From: Novosphingobium sp.
Lineage (GTDB): Bacteria > Pseudomonadota > Alphaproteobacteria > Sphingomonadales > Sphingomonadaceae
Assembly: GCA_016719755.1 (NCBI GenBank)
Contig: JADJYM010000011.1
Location: 62,001-126,000, forward strand
DNA: 64,000 bases
Direction of reading: 5' to 3'
The position numbers and the translations under genes were made by a program. Under the pieces are notes generated by a model. That model ran no database searches, was not told the origin of the DNA, and saw nothing but the letters and a program-made list of their open reading frames with translations. Positions 52,810 to 61,032 of the stretch are shown here, in pieces. Position 1 is the first letter of the stretch; the number at the start of each line of letters is the position of its first letter.

Positions 52810-53157
52810 TCAGTCGCCCTTCAGTGCGCGGGTCAGGGTGTCGATCCGCCCGCGCAGGAAGCTGAGCGTCGCCTGATAGCCGACGGCGTTTTCGGCAAAG
52901 GCGGTCTGCTCGGTGGCCATTTCCACCGTGTTGCCATCCATGCTGGGCATCACCGGCACGCGGTAGCGGATGGCTCCGCCGATGGCCGCATCGGCATCCG
53001 CGCCGTTCATCCGCGCGTTCAGCGCAGCGGCGAAATCGAGGTCGCGTGCCTTGTAGCCGGGGGTCGCGGCATTGGCGATGTTGCCGGCGATCATCCCCAT
53101 CCGCTGCGAACGCAGTTCCAGGGCGGCGCCGTGAATTCCGAACAGTGTGCTGGCCAT
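52810..53157 (-). CDS. flgB: Flagellar proximal rod protein FlgB
   Basis: A 115-residue rod protein: MASTLFGIHGAALELRSQRMGMIAGNIANAATPGYKARDLDF at the N-terminus and NTVEMATEQTAFAENAVGYQATLSFLRGRIDTLTRALKG at the C-terminus. The ATG at 53157 is chosen because a longer upstream frame would start inside the sigma-54 promoter at 53191-53206. It is the first gene of the flgB-to-motB run. Confidence 0.94.
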   Translation of the reverse strand: MASTLFGIHGAALELRSQRMGMIAGNIANAATPGYKARDLDFAAALNARMNGADADAAIGGAIRYRVPVMPSMDGNTVEMATEQTAFAENAVGYQATLSFLRGRIDTLTRALKGD

Positions 53158-53190
53158 GGCCGGTGCTCCTGATAATCCTGCGCCGTTCAC

Positions 53191-53206
53191 AGCAAGGCCC
53201 GTGCCA
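53191..53206 (-). promoter_or_regulatory. Sigma-54 promoter of the flgB operon
   Basis: The minus strand reads TGGCACGGGCCTTGCT, an exact match to the consensus TGGCACG-N4-TTGCW with correct -24/-12 spacing, 33 bp upstream of the flgB ATG. Confidence 0.88.
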
Positions 53207-53344
53207 AATGCCGCAAGTGGGGGATTCCGGGCCTGGCGGGCGGACCGACCGGCAAGATCCTGCCGCTTTCCGGCAAAGTTCTTCCCCGCCCTGAATTGCC
53301 GCCGCGCGCTGCCGTTTCAGGGATGCGAAGGAGCCTTTGATCCC

Positions 53345-53998
53345 ATGAACTTCGCGATCCTGATCGATGGCGCCTCGGCAGCAATCGTGCTGGGCGGCAC
53401 GGCGCTTGGCACGCTGCTGCGCTCGGGGCTGGGCGATTGCCGGCTGACGCTGGCCAAGCTCGCCCAGCTGGGCCAGCGCCGCTTCGATGCCGCCGCGACG
53501 CGCGCCGAACTGGCGTTGCAGGTGCAGGAAATCCGCACGGACGGCCTGCTGCGCGCCCGGCCGCACCATTTCGACGACAACGAATTTGCCGAGGCGACCG
53601 ATGCGCTGATTGGCGAACGCTCGCTGGAAGCGCTGCTGGAACGCCACACCGCGCACCGCGCCCGCCGTTTGGCGCAAAGCGAACGCGCGGTGCGCACGCT
53701 GGCGCAAGGTGCGGAACTGGCGCCGGTGTTCGGCCTGGCCGGAACGCTGATCTCGCTCAGCCAGATGCCGGTGGACGGCGCGATGCGCGCGGGAATGGCC
53801 GGGGCCATCGCCATGGCGGTGGTGACCACGCTGTACGGCCTGCTGCTGTCCAACCTGCTGCTTGCCCCGCTGGCGCGGATCGTCGAGCGCGCCGCCCAGG
53901 CGGAAGAGGCCGAGCGGCAGGCGGTGATCGACTGGCTGGCGGCGCAGCTTGCGCCTTCCATGCCCGCGCGCCGGGCAGCGGTGCAGGTGGCCGCGTGA
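53345..53998 (+). CDS. MotA/TolQ/ExbB-like membrane protein, extra MotA homologue
   Basis: A 217-residue MotA-related protein. The first helix (LIDGASAAIVLGGTALGTLL) matches MotA helix 2 and its ID-xx-S-xx-IVLGGT pattern. The last two (AELAPVFGLAGTLISLSQMP and AIAMAVVTTLYGLLLSNLLLAPL) match MotA helices 3-4. MotA's first helix is missing. It is divergent from flgB and coupled (GTGA at 53995) to a tiny MotB-like protein. A true motA-motB pair exists at 43410-45122, so this is an additional, reduced channel-like unit of unknown role. Confidence 0.8.
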   Translation: MNFAILIDGASAAIVLGGTALGTLLRSGLGDCRLTLAKLAQLGQRRFDAAATRAELALQVQEIRTDGLLRARPHHFDDNEFAEATDALIGERSLEALLERHTAHRARRLAQSERAVRTLAQGAELAPVFGLAGTLISLSQMPVDGAMRAGMAGAIAMAVVTTLYGLLLSNLLLAPLARIVERAAQAEEAERQAVIDWLAAQLAPSMPARRAAVQVAA

Positions 53999-54429
53999 AC
54001 GCGCGGATCGGCAGCGGCTGGCAGACCCTGATGGCCGACCTTTCGATGGTGCTGTTCATGATCAGCGCGGCGGCGGTGGGCGATCCGCCCGCGCCGCAGG
54101 CACCGCCGGTCAAGGTGGCGCTGCCCGCGCTGGGCGAACCGGTGGCGGTATGGCGCGGGACTGACGCGGCCGGGATGCGGCAATGGCTGGCGGGGCAGGG
54201 CAGCGATCCCCGCCAGCGCCTGACCATTGTCGCACCGCAAACCGCAGGCCCTGCGGCGCTGGCGCTGGCCGCCGGGGCGGGGCGTCCGGCGCGCGTGCTG
54301 ATCGAGCCGCAGGGGGAGGGCGTGCCCTATGCCGCGCTGACCTATGACCAGGACCCTGCGCTTCACGATCCGGGGGTGGCACGGCCCTTGCTGGACAAGG
54401 GCAAACCGCTTGAGGAGTTTCGACCATGA
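53995..54429 (+). CDS. MotB-like single-pass protein without an OmpA domain
   Basis: A 144-residue protein starting with GTG overlapping the preceding stop. One N-terminal membrane segment contains D15 in WQTLMADLSMVLFMISAAAVG, aligned with the proton-carrying Asp of MotB/ExbD. The remaining 110 residues are Pro/Ala-rich with a small folded-looking region (RQRLTIVAPQTAGPAALALAAGAGRPARVLIEPQGE), reminiscent of ExbD more than OmpA. No peptidoglycan-binding domain is present. It probably pairs with the MotA-like protein. Its 3' end carries a sigma-54 promoter for flgA, and its stop overlaps flgA (ATGA). Confidence 0.7.
   Translation: MNARIGSGWQTLMADLSMVLFMISAAAVGDPPAPQAPPVKVALPALGEPVAVWRGTDAAGMRQWLAGQGSDPRQRLTIVAPQTAGPAALALAAGAGRPARVLIEPQGEGVPYAALTYDQDPALHDPGVARPLLDKGKPLEEFRP
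54377..54392 (+). promoter_or_regulatory. Sigma-54 promoter of flgA
   Basis: TGGCACGGCCCTTGCT matches the consensus exactly, 33 bp before the flgA ATG and inside the end of the MotB-like gene. It is identical to the site before slt. Confidence 0.85.
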
Positions 54430-54920
54430 CGATCCGCCGCATTCTTGCCCCAGTGGCCTTGCTGGCCGCGCCCGCCGCCGCCCAGCCGCTTGCCGATCTT
54501 GCCGCCATCGACCGCGCGGTGGCCGCCTTTGTTGGCGCCGGTGCGGGATCGCCCGGCGGCGCGGCCATGCCGGTTGACCGGCGGCTGCGGCTGGCGGCCT
54601 GCGGCGTTCCGCTGGCGCTTGGCTGGTACGGGACGCGGCAGGACATGGTCGAGGTGCGCTGCGCCGCCGCGCCGGGCTGGCGGATCTATGTGCCGCTGGC
54701 GGGCGGAGCGCGGGAAGCCGCCTCCGCGCCGCTGGTATCGCGCGGTGACGGGGTGACGATTGCGGTCAGCGGCGATGGCTTCACCGTCTCGCAAAGCGGG
54801 GAAGCGCTGGAATCCGGGGCCGAGGGCGCCTGGATCAAGGTGCGCGGCACCGCGCCCGGCGCGCAGGTGCTGCGCGGCCGGGTGCTGCGTCCCGGGCTGG
54901 TCGGCATCGATCTGCCATAG
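54426..54920 (+). CDS. flgA: Flagellar P-ring assembly chaperone FlgA
   Basis: A 164-residue periplasmic protein with a signal peptide (MTIRRILAPVALLAAPAAAQ). It has a small N-terminal wing (PVDRRLRLAACGVPLALGW...RCAAAPGWRIYVPL) and a C-terminal SAF-type domain (APLVSRGDGVTIAVSGDGFTVSQSGEALESGAEGAWIKVRG...VLRGRVLRPGLVGI). It helps P-ring assembly by FlgI. Confidence 0.88.
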   Translation: MTIRRILAPVALLAAPAAAQPLADLAAIDRAVAAFVGAGAGSPGGAAMPVDRRLRLAACGVPLALGWYGTRQDMVEVRCAAAPGWRIYVPLAGGAREAASAPLVSRGDGVTIAVSGDGFTVSQSGEALESGAEGAWIKVRGTAPGAQVLRGRVLRPGLVGIDLP

Positions 54921-54943
54921 GCGGCAGATGTTTGCCGCCGCCC

Positions 54944-54971
54944 CTTAAACGGCGCGCGCCGCCGCCGTTCT
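54944..54971 (+). promoter_or_regulatory. Sigma-28 (FliA) type promoter of flgM-flgN
   Basis: CTTAAACGGC followed by CCGCCGTTCT in a 28-bp window, spacing identical to the fliC and fliD sites, 31 bp before the flgM ATG. This would give the usual FliA-FlgM feedback. Confidence 0.6.
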
Positions 54972-55002
54972 CGTCCTTGAGAACCAATCCAGGAGCGGCG
55001 CC

Positions 55003-55299
55003 ATGCCACCCATCGAATTCGGCCCCCGGGCCCCCCAGGCGGCCCGCGCCCTTGGCGCGGTGGATCTGCGCAAGGCCACCAGCGGCGGCGGGGCGGGCAG
55101 CCCGGCCCCCGTGAGCGCCGACACCGCGCCCGCAAGCGTGGCGCGGAGCGAGGCGCTCGATCCCGGCCAGCCGCCGGTCGATACCGAACGGGTCGCCACG
55201 ATCCGCAAGGCGATCGAAACCGGCAACTATCCGGTCATCCCGATGCGCGTCGCCGACGCAATGATCGCGGCCGGCTATCTTCTGAGGAGCGGCAAATGA
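55003..55299 (+). CDS. flgM: Anti-sigma-28 factor FlgM
   Basis: A 98-residue protein with a disordered Ala/Pro-rich N-terminal half. The C-terminal sigma-28-binding segment PVDTERVATIRKAIETGNYPVIPMRVADAMIAA is typical FlgM. It holds FliA inactive until it is exported through the finished hook. SD AGGAGCGG precedes the ATG. It overlaps flgN by 4 bp. Confidence 0.92.
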   Translation: MPPIEFGPRAPQAARALGAVDLRKATSGGGAGSPAPVSADTAPASVARSEALDPGQPPVDTERVATIRKAIETGNYPVIPMRVADAMIAAGYLLRSGK

Positions 55300-55655
55300 G
55301 CGAACCGGCCACCATGCGCGAAAACCTGCGGCAGATGATTGCCGTCCTGCAGGCCGAACGGCAGGCGCTTGCCGGGCTGGACCTCGATGCGATCATGGGC
55401 TGCGCCCAGGACAAGGTTTCGCTGTGCGGCACGCTGGACCAGTCCGCCCACCTGATCGAGGGCCTGACCATCGACGAGGAATGCCGCGGCCTGCTGGATG
55501 CCGCGCGGCGGCTGAACGAGGTAAACCGCCAGGTTCGCAACCTGATCGCCGCCAATGTCGCGGCAAGGCTTGATGCGTTGACTGGCAGTCCGGCGCTGTA
55601 CCGCGCCGGCGCGGCCAGCCGTCCCGCCTATGCCTGGGCGGGCCAGCGGCCCTGA
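55296..55655 (+). CDS. flgN: FlgN-like export chaperone
   Basis: A 119-residue all-helical protein (NLRQMIAVLQAERQALAGLDLDAIMGCAQDKVSLCGTL...EVNRQVRNLIAANVAARLDALTG). Size, helical layout, and the NRQVRNLIAAN segment after flgM fit FlgN, the chaperone for FlgK and FlgL. Its ATG overlaps the flgM stop. Confidence 0.82.
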   Translation: MSEPATMRENLRQMIAVLQAERQALAGLDLDAIMGCAQDKVSLCGTLDQSAHLIEGLTIDEECRGLLDAARRLNEVNRQVRNLIAANVAARLDALTGSPALYRAGAASRPAYAWAGQRP

Positions 55656-55666
55656 CAGGGGGCAAT

Positions 55667-55682
55667 TGGCACGGCCCTTGCT
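55667..55682 (+). promoter_or_regulatory. Sigma-54 promoter of slt-flhA-fliA
   Basis: TGGCACGGCCCTTGCT, a perfect consensus match, 38 bp upstream of the TTG start of slt. It places flhA and the sigma-28 gene under sigma-54 control. Confidence 0.88.
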
Positions 55683-55720
55683 GAAACGTTCCCGATGTTC
55701 AACCGCATCGGGAGTTTGGC

Positions 55721-56587
55721 TTGAGCCAGTCTGGAACCATTGCCGTCCCTTCTGCCGCCGCCACGGCGGCCAGCGCCCGTCCCGCCGTGGAAGGGGCGAT
55801 TGCCCGCGCCGCGCGCGCCACGGGGGTCGATTTCGGCTATCTTCTTGCCCAGGCCCGGATCGAATCCGGCCTCAACCCCGCCGCCCGCGCGGGCACGTCC
55901 AGCGCGGCGGGGCTGTACCAGTTTACCAAGGGCACCTGGCTGTCGACGCTGGAAGCCCACGGCGCGCGGCATGGCCTGCCCTGGGCCGACGGCGCGATCG
56001 ATGGCGGACGGGTGGCCGATCCCGCGCTGCGCCAGCGGCTGCTGGCGATGCGCCACGATCCGGAACTGTCCGCCCGGATGGCCGCCGAGCTGGCGGCTGA
56101 CAACGGCGCCGCGCTGAAAGGTGTGCTGGGGCGCGATCCGGATGCCGCAGAACTCTACATGGCCCATTTCCTGGGTGCCGAAGGGGCGGGGCGGTTCCTG
56201 TCCGCGCTTGCCGCCGATCCCGCCCAAAGCGCCGCCGCGCTGCTGCCCCAGGCGGCGGCGGCGAACCGGCCGATCTTCTATGGCCGCGATGGCGCGCCGC
56301 GCTCGGTCGGCGGCGTGATGGAGCTGATGCGCGGCAAGATGGCCGGGGCGATGGAGGCCTCCGGCCTGCCTTCCACCGCCACGCTCGCCGTCGCCGAGGG
56401 CGGCTGGCAGGCCCCCGCATGGACGCAGCCGCCCGCCTGGAACCCCGCGCCGGATGCACCCGCTACCGTGCCGCAAGCCCCGCGCCCCTCGATGGCTGAA
56501 ACGCTGGCCGCAACCTTCGGCGGCGGGGACGCCATGCCTGACCGCGTCCGCGCGGCCTATGGCAAGCTGCGGGCGTTCGGGCTGTGA
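55721..56587 (+). CDS. Flagellum-associated lytic transglycosylase (SltF-like)
   Basis: A 288-residue protein starting with TTG behind GGGAG. The SLT catalytic region is RAARATGVDFGYLLAQARIESGLNPAARAGTSSAAGLYQFTKGTWL, with the catalytic Glu in RIESG. There is no signal peptide, so it may be exported through the flagellar apparatus. The C-terminal half is Pro/Ala-rich, perhaps for FlgJ or rod binding. Since FlgJ here lacks a muramidase domain, this enzyme probably opens the wall for the rod. It has its own sigma-54 promoter and is coupled to flhA. Confidence 0.88.
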   Translation: MSQSGTIAVPSAAATAASARPAVEGAIARAARATGVDFGYLLAQARIESGLNPAARAGTSSAAGLYQFTKGTWLSTLEAHGARHGLPWADGAIDGGRVADPALRQRLLAMRHDPELSARMAAELAADNGAALKGVLGRDPDAAELYMAHFLGAEGAGRFLSALAADPAQSAAALLPQAAAANRPIFYGRDGAPRSVGGVMELMRGKMAGAMEASGLPSTATLAVAEGGWQAPAWTQPPAWNPAPDAPATVPQAPRPSMAETLAATFGGGDAMPDRVRAAYGKLRAFGL

Positions 56588-58686
56588 CCCTGCTGACCCG
56601 GATCAAGCCCGCCACCCTGGCGCTGCCGTTCGGCATCCTCACGCTGATCTGCCTGATGATCGTGCCGACCCCGGCGTTGCTGCTCGACGTGTTCTTCGTG
56701 CTCAACATCGCGCTGTCGGTGGCAATCCTGATGGCGGCGATGAACGCGGAAAAGCCGCTGGATTTCAGTTCGTTCCCATCGGTCCTGCTGTTCGCCACGC
56801 TGCTGCGCCTGGCGCTCAACGTCGCCTCCACGCGCGTCGTGCTGGTCAACGGTCACGAAGGCGGTGCGGCGGCGGGCCACGTGATCGAGGCCTTCGGCGC
56901 TTTCCTGATCGGCGGCAACTTCGCGGTTGGCCTGTTCGTGTTCATGATCCTGATGATCATCAACATGGTGGTCGTCACCAAGGGCGCGGGGCGCGTTTCG
57001 GAAGTCTCCGCGCGCTTCACCCTGGATGCCCTGCCGGGCAAGCAGATGGCGATCGATGCCGATCTTGCCGCTGGTCTGCTGACTGCCGACGAGGCCAAGG
57101 CCCGCCGCCGCGAAGTGGCGACCGAGGCCGATTTCTATGGCTCGATGGACGGCGCCAGCAAGTTCGTGAAAGGCGATGCCATCGCCGCGCTGCTGATCCT
57201 GGGGGTCAACATCATCGCCGGCTTCTGCCTGGGGATGATCAGCCACGGATTGTCGGCGGGCGAGGCGGCGGAACGCTACATCACCCTGGCGGTGGGCGAT
57301 GCGCTGGTGGCGCAGGTGCCATCGCTGCTGCTGTCGATCGCGGCGGCGGTGATCGTCACCCGCGTGTCCGACAACCGCGACCTTGCGGGGCAGATCGGCG
57401 GCCAGCTGGCCAATCCCGGCACCTGGTTGCCGGTGGCGGTGATCCTGACCGCGATCGGCGTGATCCCGGCCATGCCGCAGACGATTTTCCTGCCCGCAGC
57501 CGCGCTTGCCTTCTGGCTGTGGCACGGGCTGTCAAAGCGCGCCGCCCGTCCGGCGGTGATCGTGGCGGAACCCGAAGCCCCCGCCGATCCCGGGCGGATC
57601 GTGCTGGCCGACGTGTCCGACCACACGCTCGTCACCATCGAGCTGGGCTATGGCCTGGTCCACCTGGTGGACGAGCGGCGCGGATCGCCGCTGGTGGCGC
57701 GGATCACGGGGGTGCGCAAGCAGCTGAGCCAGGGCTTCGGCTTTGTCCTGCCGCAGTTCCGGGTGCGCGATTCCTTCGACATCTCTCCCAATGACTACCG
57801 CATCCTGCTGGGCGGCGTGCCGCTGGGCGGGGGCACGATCCGGCCCGAAAAGATCCTGGCGATCGATGCTGGCGAAGTGCGCGAAGACCACAAGCTGGCC
57901 GGCGATCCGGGCCACGATCCCAGCTTTGGCTGTCCGGCGCTGTGGATCGACCCGGCGCAGCGCGACCACGCGATTGCGGAAGGGTTCCTGACGGTTGACG
58001 CCAGCACGGTGATCGCCACCCAGCTCAACCAGCTGCTGGGTGAGCGGCCGCAGGCCCTGCTTGGCCCGGACGAGGTCCGCGCGATCCTCGACGCGGTCAA
58101 GGAACACGCCGCGGGCCTGGTCGAAACGGTCTATCCGCACCCGCTGTCGCTCGCCGCGCTGACCCGGCTGCTGCGTGCCTTGCTGGAGGACGGGATTCCC
58201 ATCGGTCACCCGGTCCCGATCCTCTCGGCGCTGGGTCTCGCGGTCCAGCAGACCCAGGACCACGACCGGCTGGTCGAGATCCTGCGCGCGGAACTGGGCG
58301 GGCTGCTGGTCGGGCGGATCTGCGCGCCGGGCGAGCGGCTGCCGGTGCTGACCCTCGATGCCCAGCTGGAAGCCGCGATCGTCCAGGGCCTGAGCGATCC
58401 CGCCACCGGCCAGCCGGTCGTCGAGCCGGAGCTTGCCCGTTCGATCGGCGAACACATCGCCGTGCTCGTTGCCGAGCGCGGGCCGCACGCGCCGCCGCTG
58501 GCGCTGATCGTCCAGCCGCGCGCACGCCGTACCCTGGCTGCGCTGCTCAGGCTGCGTGCGCCATCGGTGCTGGTGCTGTCGATTGCCGAATTGCCGGTGT
58601 CGCAGCCGATCGAGGTGATCTCGGTCATCGGCGCACCGCCGCCGCCGCTCCCTTCCCTCCCAGAACCTGAAAGTCTTGCCGCATGA
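56584..58686 (+). CDS. flhA: Flagellar export gate protein FlhA
   Basis: A 700-residue protein starting with GTG overlapping the slt stop. The N-terminal eight-helix membrane domain contains FVLNIALSVAILMAAMNAEKPLDFSSFPSVLLFATLLRLALNVASTR and the FHIPEP-type loop (DALPGKQMAIDADLAAGLLTADEA...EADFYGSMDGASKFVKGDAIA). The large C-terminal cytoplasmic domain docks substrates. FlhA uses the proton gradient for export. fliA follows with a 4-bp overlap. Confidence 0.96.
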   Translation: MTLLTRIKPATLALPFGILTLICLMIVPTPALLLDVFFVLNIALSVAILMAAMNAEKPLDFSSFPSVLLFATLLRLALNVASTRVVLVNGHEGGAAAGHVIEAFGAFLIGGNFAVGLFVFMILMIINMVVVTKGAGRVSEVSARFTLDALPGKQMAIDADLAAGLLTADEAKARRREVATEADFYGSMDGASKFVKGDAIAALLILGVNIIAGFCLGMISHGLSAGEAAERYITLAVGDALVAQVPSLLLSIAAAVIVTRVSDNRDLAGQIGGQLANPGTWLPVAVILTAIGVIPAMPQTIFLPAAALAFWLWHGLSKRAARPAVIVAEPEAPADPGRIVLADVSDHTLVTIELGYGLVHLVDERRGSPLVARITGVRKQLSQGFGFVLPQFRVRDSFDISPNDYRILLGGVPLGGGTIRPEKILAIDAGEVREDHKLAGDPGHDPSFGCPALWIDPAQRDHAIAEGFLTVDASTVIATQLNQLLGERPQALLGPDEVRAILDAVKEHAAGLVETVYPHPLSLAALTRLLRALLEDGIPIGHPVPILSALGLAVQQTQDHDRLVEILRAELGGLLVGRICAPGERLPVLTLDAQLEAAIVQGLSDPATGQPVVEPELARSIGEHIAVLVAERGPHAPPLALIVQPRARRTLAALLRLRAPSVLVLSIAELPVSQPIEVISVIGAPPPPLPSLPEPESLAA

Positions 58687-59426
58687 AGCAGGATCACCGC
58701 AGTTTCACCCGCGCCAGTCAGGTCGCGGGGGCCTATCGCAGCGACGCCGCCGAGCGCATCCGCCGGTTCGTCCCCATGGTCCGCCGTCTTGCCTGGCACG
58801 TCCACGGCGGCGGCCGGCCGCGAATCGAGCTGGACGATCTGATGCAGGCCGGCATGGTCGCCCTGACCGAGGCCGCGCAGCGCCATGCCGGGCCGGGCGA
58901 GGACGGCTTTGCCGCCTATGCCAAGCTGCGCGTGCGCGGGGCGATGGTCGATCTGATCCGCCGCGAGGTGCCGCTGTCACGCGGGGGAGTGGAGCGGCGG
59001 CGCCAGCTGCGCGAGCGTGAAAGCACGCTGCGCCTAGAACTGGGGCGCGAACCCACCCCGGCGGAACTGGCCGCCGCGCTGGGTGTTGGCGCCGGGGAAC
59101 TGGCAAGCTGGCAAAGCAGCAGCGCCCCGCTGCGCTTCGACTCGCTGGACGAGGCCTATTCCGACAGCGACATGGCCTTTGCCGACGAGCGCCCCGACAG
59201 CCTTGAGCTGCTGGCGGGCGAAGAAATGCGTGGACAGGTCGCCGCCGCCATCGCGGCCCTGCCGGAGCGGCTCCAGCTGATCGTCCAGCTCTACTTCGTG
59301 GAAGAGCTCAACCTGTCGGAAATTGCTGAAACCCTTCAGGTTTCCGTACCACGCGTGCATCAGCTCAAGGCCCAGGCGCTGGACAGGCTGCGCGCCGCGC
59401 TGGCCGGTCTCGCCGAGGTTATATGA
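58683..59426 (+). CDS. fliA: Flagellar sigma-28 factor FliA
   Basis: A 247-residue sigma factor with region 2 (VRRLAWHVHGGGRPRIELDDLMQAGMVALTEAAQRHAG...FAAYAKLRVRGAMVDLIRRE), region 3 (RRRQLRERESTLRLELGREPTPAELAAALGV) and region 4 HTH (LSEIAETLQVSVPRVHQLKAQALDRLR). It directs late flagellar genes: here fliC, fliD and flgM have matching sites. It is coupled to flhA. Confidence 0.95.
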   Translation: MKQDHRSFTRASQVAGAYRSDAAERIRRFVPMVRRLAWHVHGGGRPRIELDDLMQAGMVALTEAAQRHAGPGEDGFAAYAKLRVRGAMVDLIRREVPLSRGGVERRRQLRERESTLRLELGREPTPAELAAALGVGAGELASWQSSSAPLRFDSLDEAYSDSDMAFADERPDSLELLAGEEMRGQVAAAIAALPERLQLIVQLYFVEELNLSEIAETLQVSVPRVHQLKAQALDRLRAALAGLAEVI

Positions 59427-59484
59427 GGCGGCCATGATGCGAACCGCTTGCACGAAGGCGCAGCCCACGGCATAGGCTTGGCCC

Positions 59485-60183
59485 ATGCTCGCATGCGATA
59501 CCTGTGTTGTGCGCAACCGCGCAATTTGCTCCTCGCTTGATGGGGAAGAGCTCAAGGCGCTGAACAATATCGGCCGCCGCCGGATCCTGGCTCCGGGCGA
59601 ATCGCTGATGTGGGAAGGCGAGGATTCGGTCCTGGTCGCCAACGTCATCGATGGGGTGCTGAAGCTTTCCACCGGCACCGAGGACGGCCGCGAACAGATC
59701 GTCGGCGTCGTCTATCCTTCGGATTTCATTGGCCGCCCGTTCGGCGCGACCAGCGGCCACGGCGTGACCGCCCTGACCGAGGCGAAAGTCTGCGTGTTCA
59801 GCCGCAAGGATTTCGATGCCTTCGCGCGTGAACATCCCGGGCTTGAACACAAGCTGCTCCAGCGCACCCTGGCCGAGCTTGACCGGACCCGCCGCTGGAT
59901 GCTGCTGCTGGGCCGCAAGTCGGCGGGCGAAAAGGTCGCCACCTTCCTGCTCGAAATGTCGGAGCGTCTGGTCCAGCCGGGCTGCGTCGATGCGCCCGAC
60001 CTGCCGCTGCGCCGTTTTGCCCTGCCATTTTCGCGCCAGCAGGTGGCGGACGTGCTGGGGCTGACAATCGAAACCGTCAGCCGCCAGTTCACCCGGCTCA
60101 AGGCCGATGGCCTGATCGACCTGCCCTCTCGCCGCGAGGTCGTTATCCTCGACCGCGAAGGGCTGGCGGCCGAGGGCGGTTGA
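59485..60183 (+). CDS. FNR-type Crp/Fnr oxygen-responsive regulator (FnrL-like)
   Basis: A 232-residue regulator. N-terminal cysteines C4, C7 and C15 plus C103 (EAKVCVFSR) form the four-ligand set for an oxygen-sensing 4Fe-4S cluster. The cNMP-binding-type beta roll is followed by an HTH with the FNR recognition residues E..SR (LGLTIETVSRQFTRL), expected to read TTGAT-N4-ATCAA. A perfect such box lies before ccoN, one kilobase away. It follows the flagellar island but has no visible tie to it. Confidence 0.9.
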   Translation: MLACDTCVVRNRAICSSLDGEELKALNNIGRRRILAPGESLMWEGEDSVLVANVIDGVLKLSTGTEDGREQIVGVVYPSDFIGRPFGATSGHGVTALTEAKVCVFSRKDFDAFAREHPGLEHKLLQRTLAELDRTRRWMLLLGRKSAGEKVATFLLEMSERLVQPGCVDAPDLPLRRFALPFSRQQVADVLGLTIETVSRQFTRLKADGLIDLPSRREVVILDREGLAAEGG

Positions 60184-60206
60184 ACCGCCCCCGGCCTTCA
60201 CCAGGA

Positions 60207-60881
60207 TCAGAAGCGGGCGTAGACACCGCCCGAAATGACCCACGGATCCAGCTTGTGGGTGGTCGAAAGCGCTTCGACGCCCGCAGCGGTGTAGAAATGG
60301 GTCGTGGTCTTCATGAAGTACTTCTTGGCATCCAGCGAGATGCCAAGCCCGCTGTCGTTGATCGGCACATCGACACCGGCCTGCAGCGCGACGCCCAGCT
60401 TGTTGTCCATCTTGAGCGAAGTGGCGCCAAGGGCCTTGGCGGTCGCGCCGGGCTTTTCGTCAAAGTAGAAGAACACGCTGGGGCCAACGCCGACGTACGG
60501 CTTGATGGCGCCGGCGTTGAGGTGATACTTCAGCGTGACGGTGGCGGGCAGGATCAGGACGTGCTGGGCAACGTCAGCCCCGGCAATCCCGGCGGTGCCG
60601 GTCACATGGTGCTGGGTGAAGCAGCAGATCGTCTCGACCGAGAAATTCGGAGTCGCGAAATATTCGACCGCCAGGGTCGGCACGACATTGTCGTTGGCCT
60701 TGGTCTGCGAAGTCGCGGGCAGGCCCACGGCGTTGATGTTGATCTTGTCGATCTTGCCGTCCGGCAGCACGCCGGTGGCCATGACCTTGACCTGGAACTT
60801 GCCCTCGGCATTGCCGGCATGGGCGGGGGTCGCGAGCATCGTGGCAGTGGCCAGCGCCGCAGCGATCGTGAGCTTTTTCAT
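60207..60881 (-). CDS. ompW: OmpW-family outer-membrane protein
   Basis: A 224-residue protein. The signal peptide MKKLTIAAALATATMLATPAHA is followed by an eight-strand beta-barrel with OmpW-like regions: VVPTLAVEYFATPNFSVETICCFTQHH, HVLILPATVTLKYHLNAGAIKPYVGVGPSVFFYFDE, and the C-terminal Phe (GGVYARF). OmpW forms small hydrophobic channels and is often FNR-regulated. An imperfect FNR-like site and a perfect FNR box lie in its upstream region. It is divergent from ccoN. Confidence 0.9.
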   Translation of the reverse strand: MKKLTIAAALATATMLATPAHAGNAEGKFQVKVMATGVLPDGKIDKININAVGLPATSQTKANDNVVPTLAVEYFATPNFSVETICCFTQHHVTGTAGIAGADVAQHVLILPATVTLKYHLNAGAIKPYVGVGPSVFFYFDEKPGATAKALGATSLKMDNKLGVALQAGVDVPINDSGLGISLDAKKYFMKTTTHFYTAAGVEALSTTHKLDPWVISGGVYARF

Positions 60882-60975
60882 ATTCCCTCATCCGCGCCGC
60901 AATGGCCGCCCCATGCGGCCGGGCTATTGCTTGCGACGACGAAGCGCCAATGCGCCCATGCCGCAGGTGCAAACA

Positions 60976-60989
60976 TTGATCCCGCGCAA
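60976..60989. promoter_or_regulatory. Imperfect FNR-like site upstream of ompW
   Basis: TTGATCCCGCGCAA matches the left half of the FNR box perfectly and the right half at three of five bases, about 95 bp upstream of the ompW ATG. It could serve ompW. Confidence 0.35.
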
Positions 60990-61032
60990 TTTTCCCCTGT
61001 TTTTCGGCATATTCCTGACTGCACCCGACAAT

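Noticed and set aside
53158-53190. Longer flgB start at 53190
   Set aside because: It would begin directly at the -12 end of the sigma-54 promoter, before any transcript could include it; MASTLFGIHG at 53157 is the family-like start.
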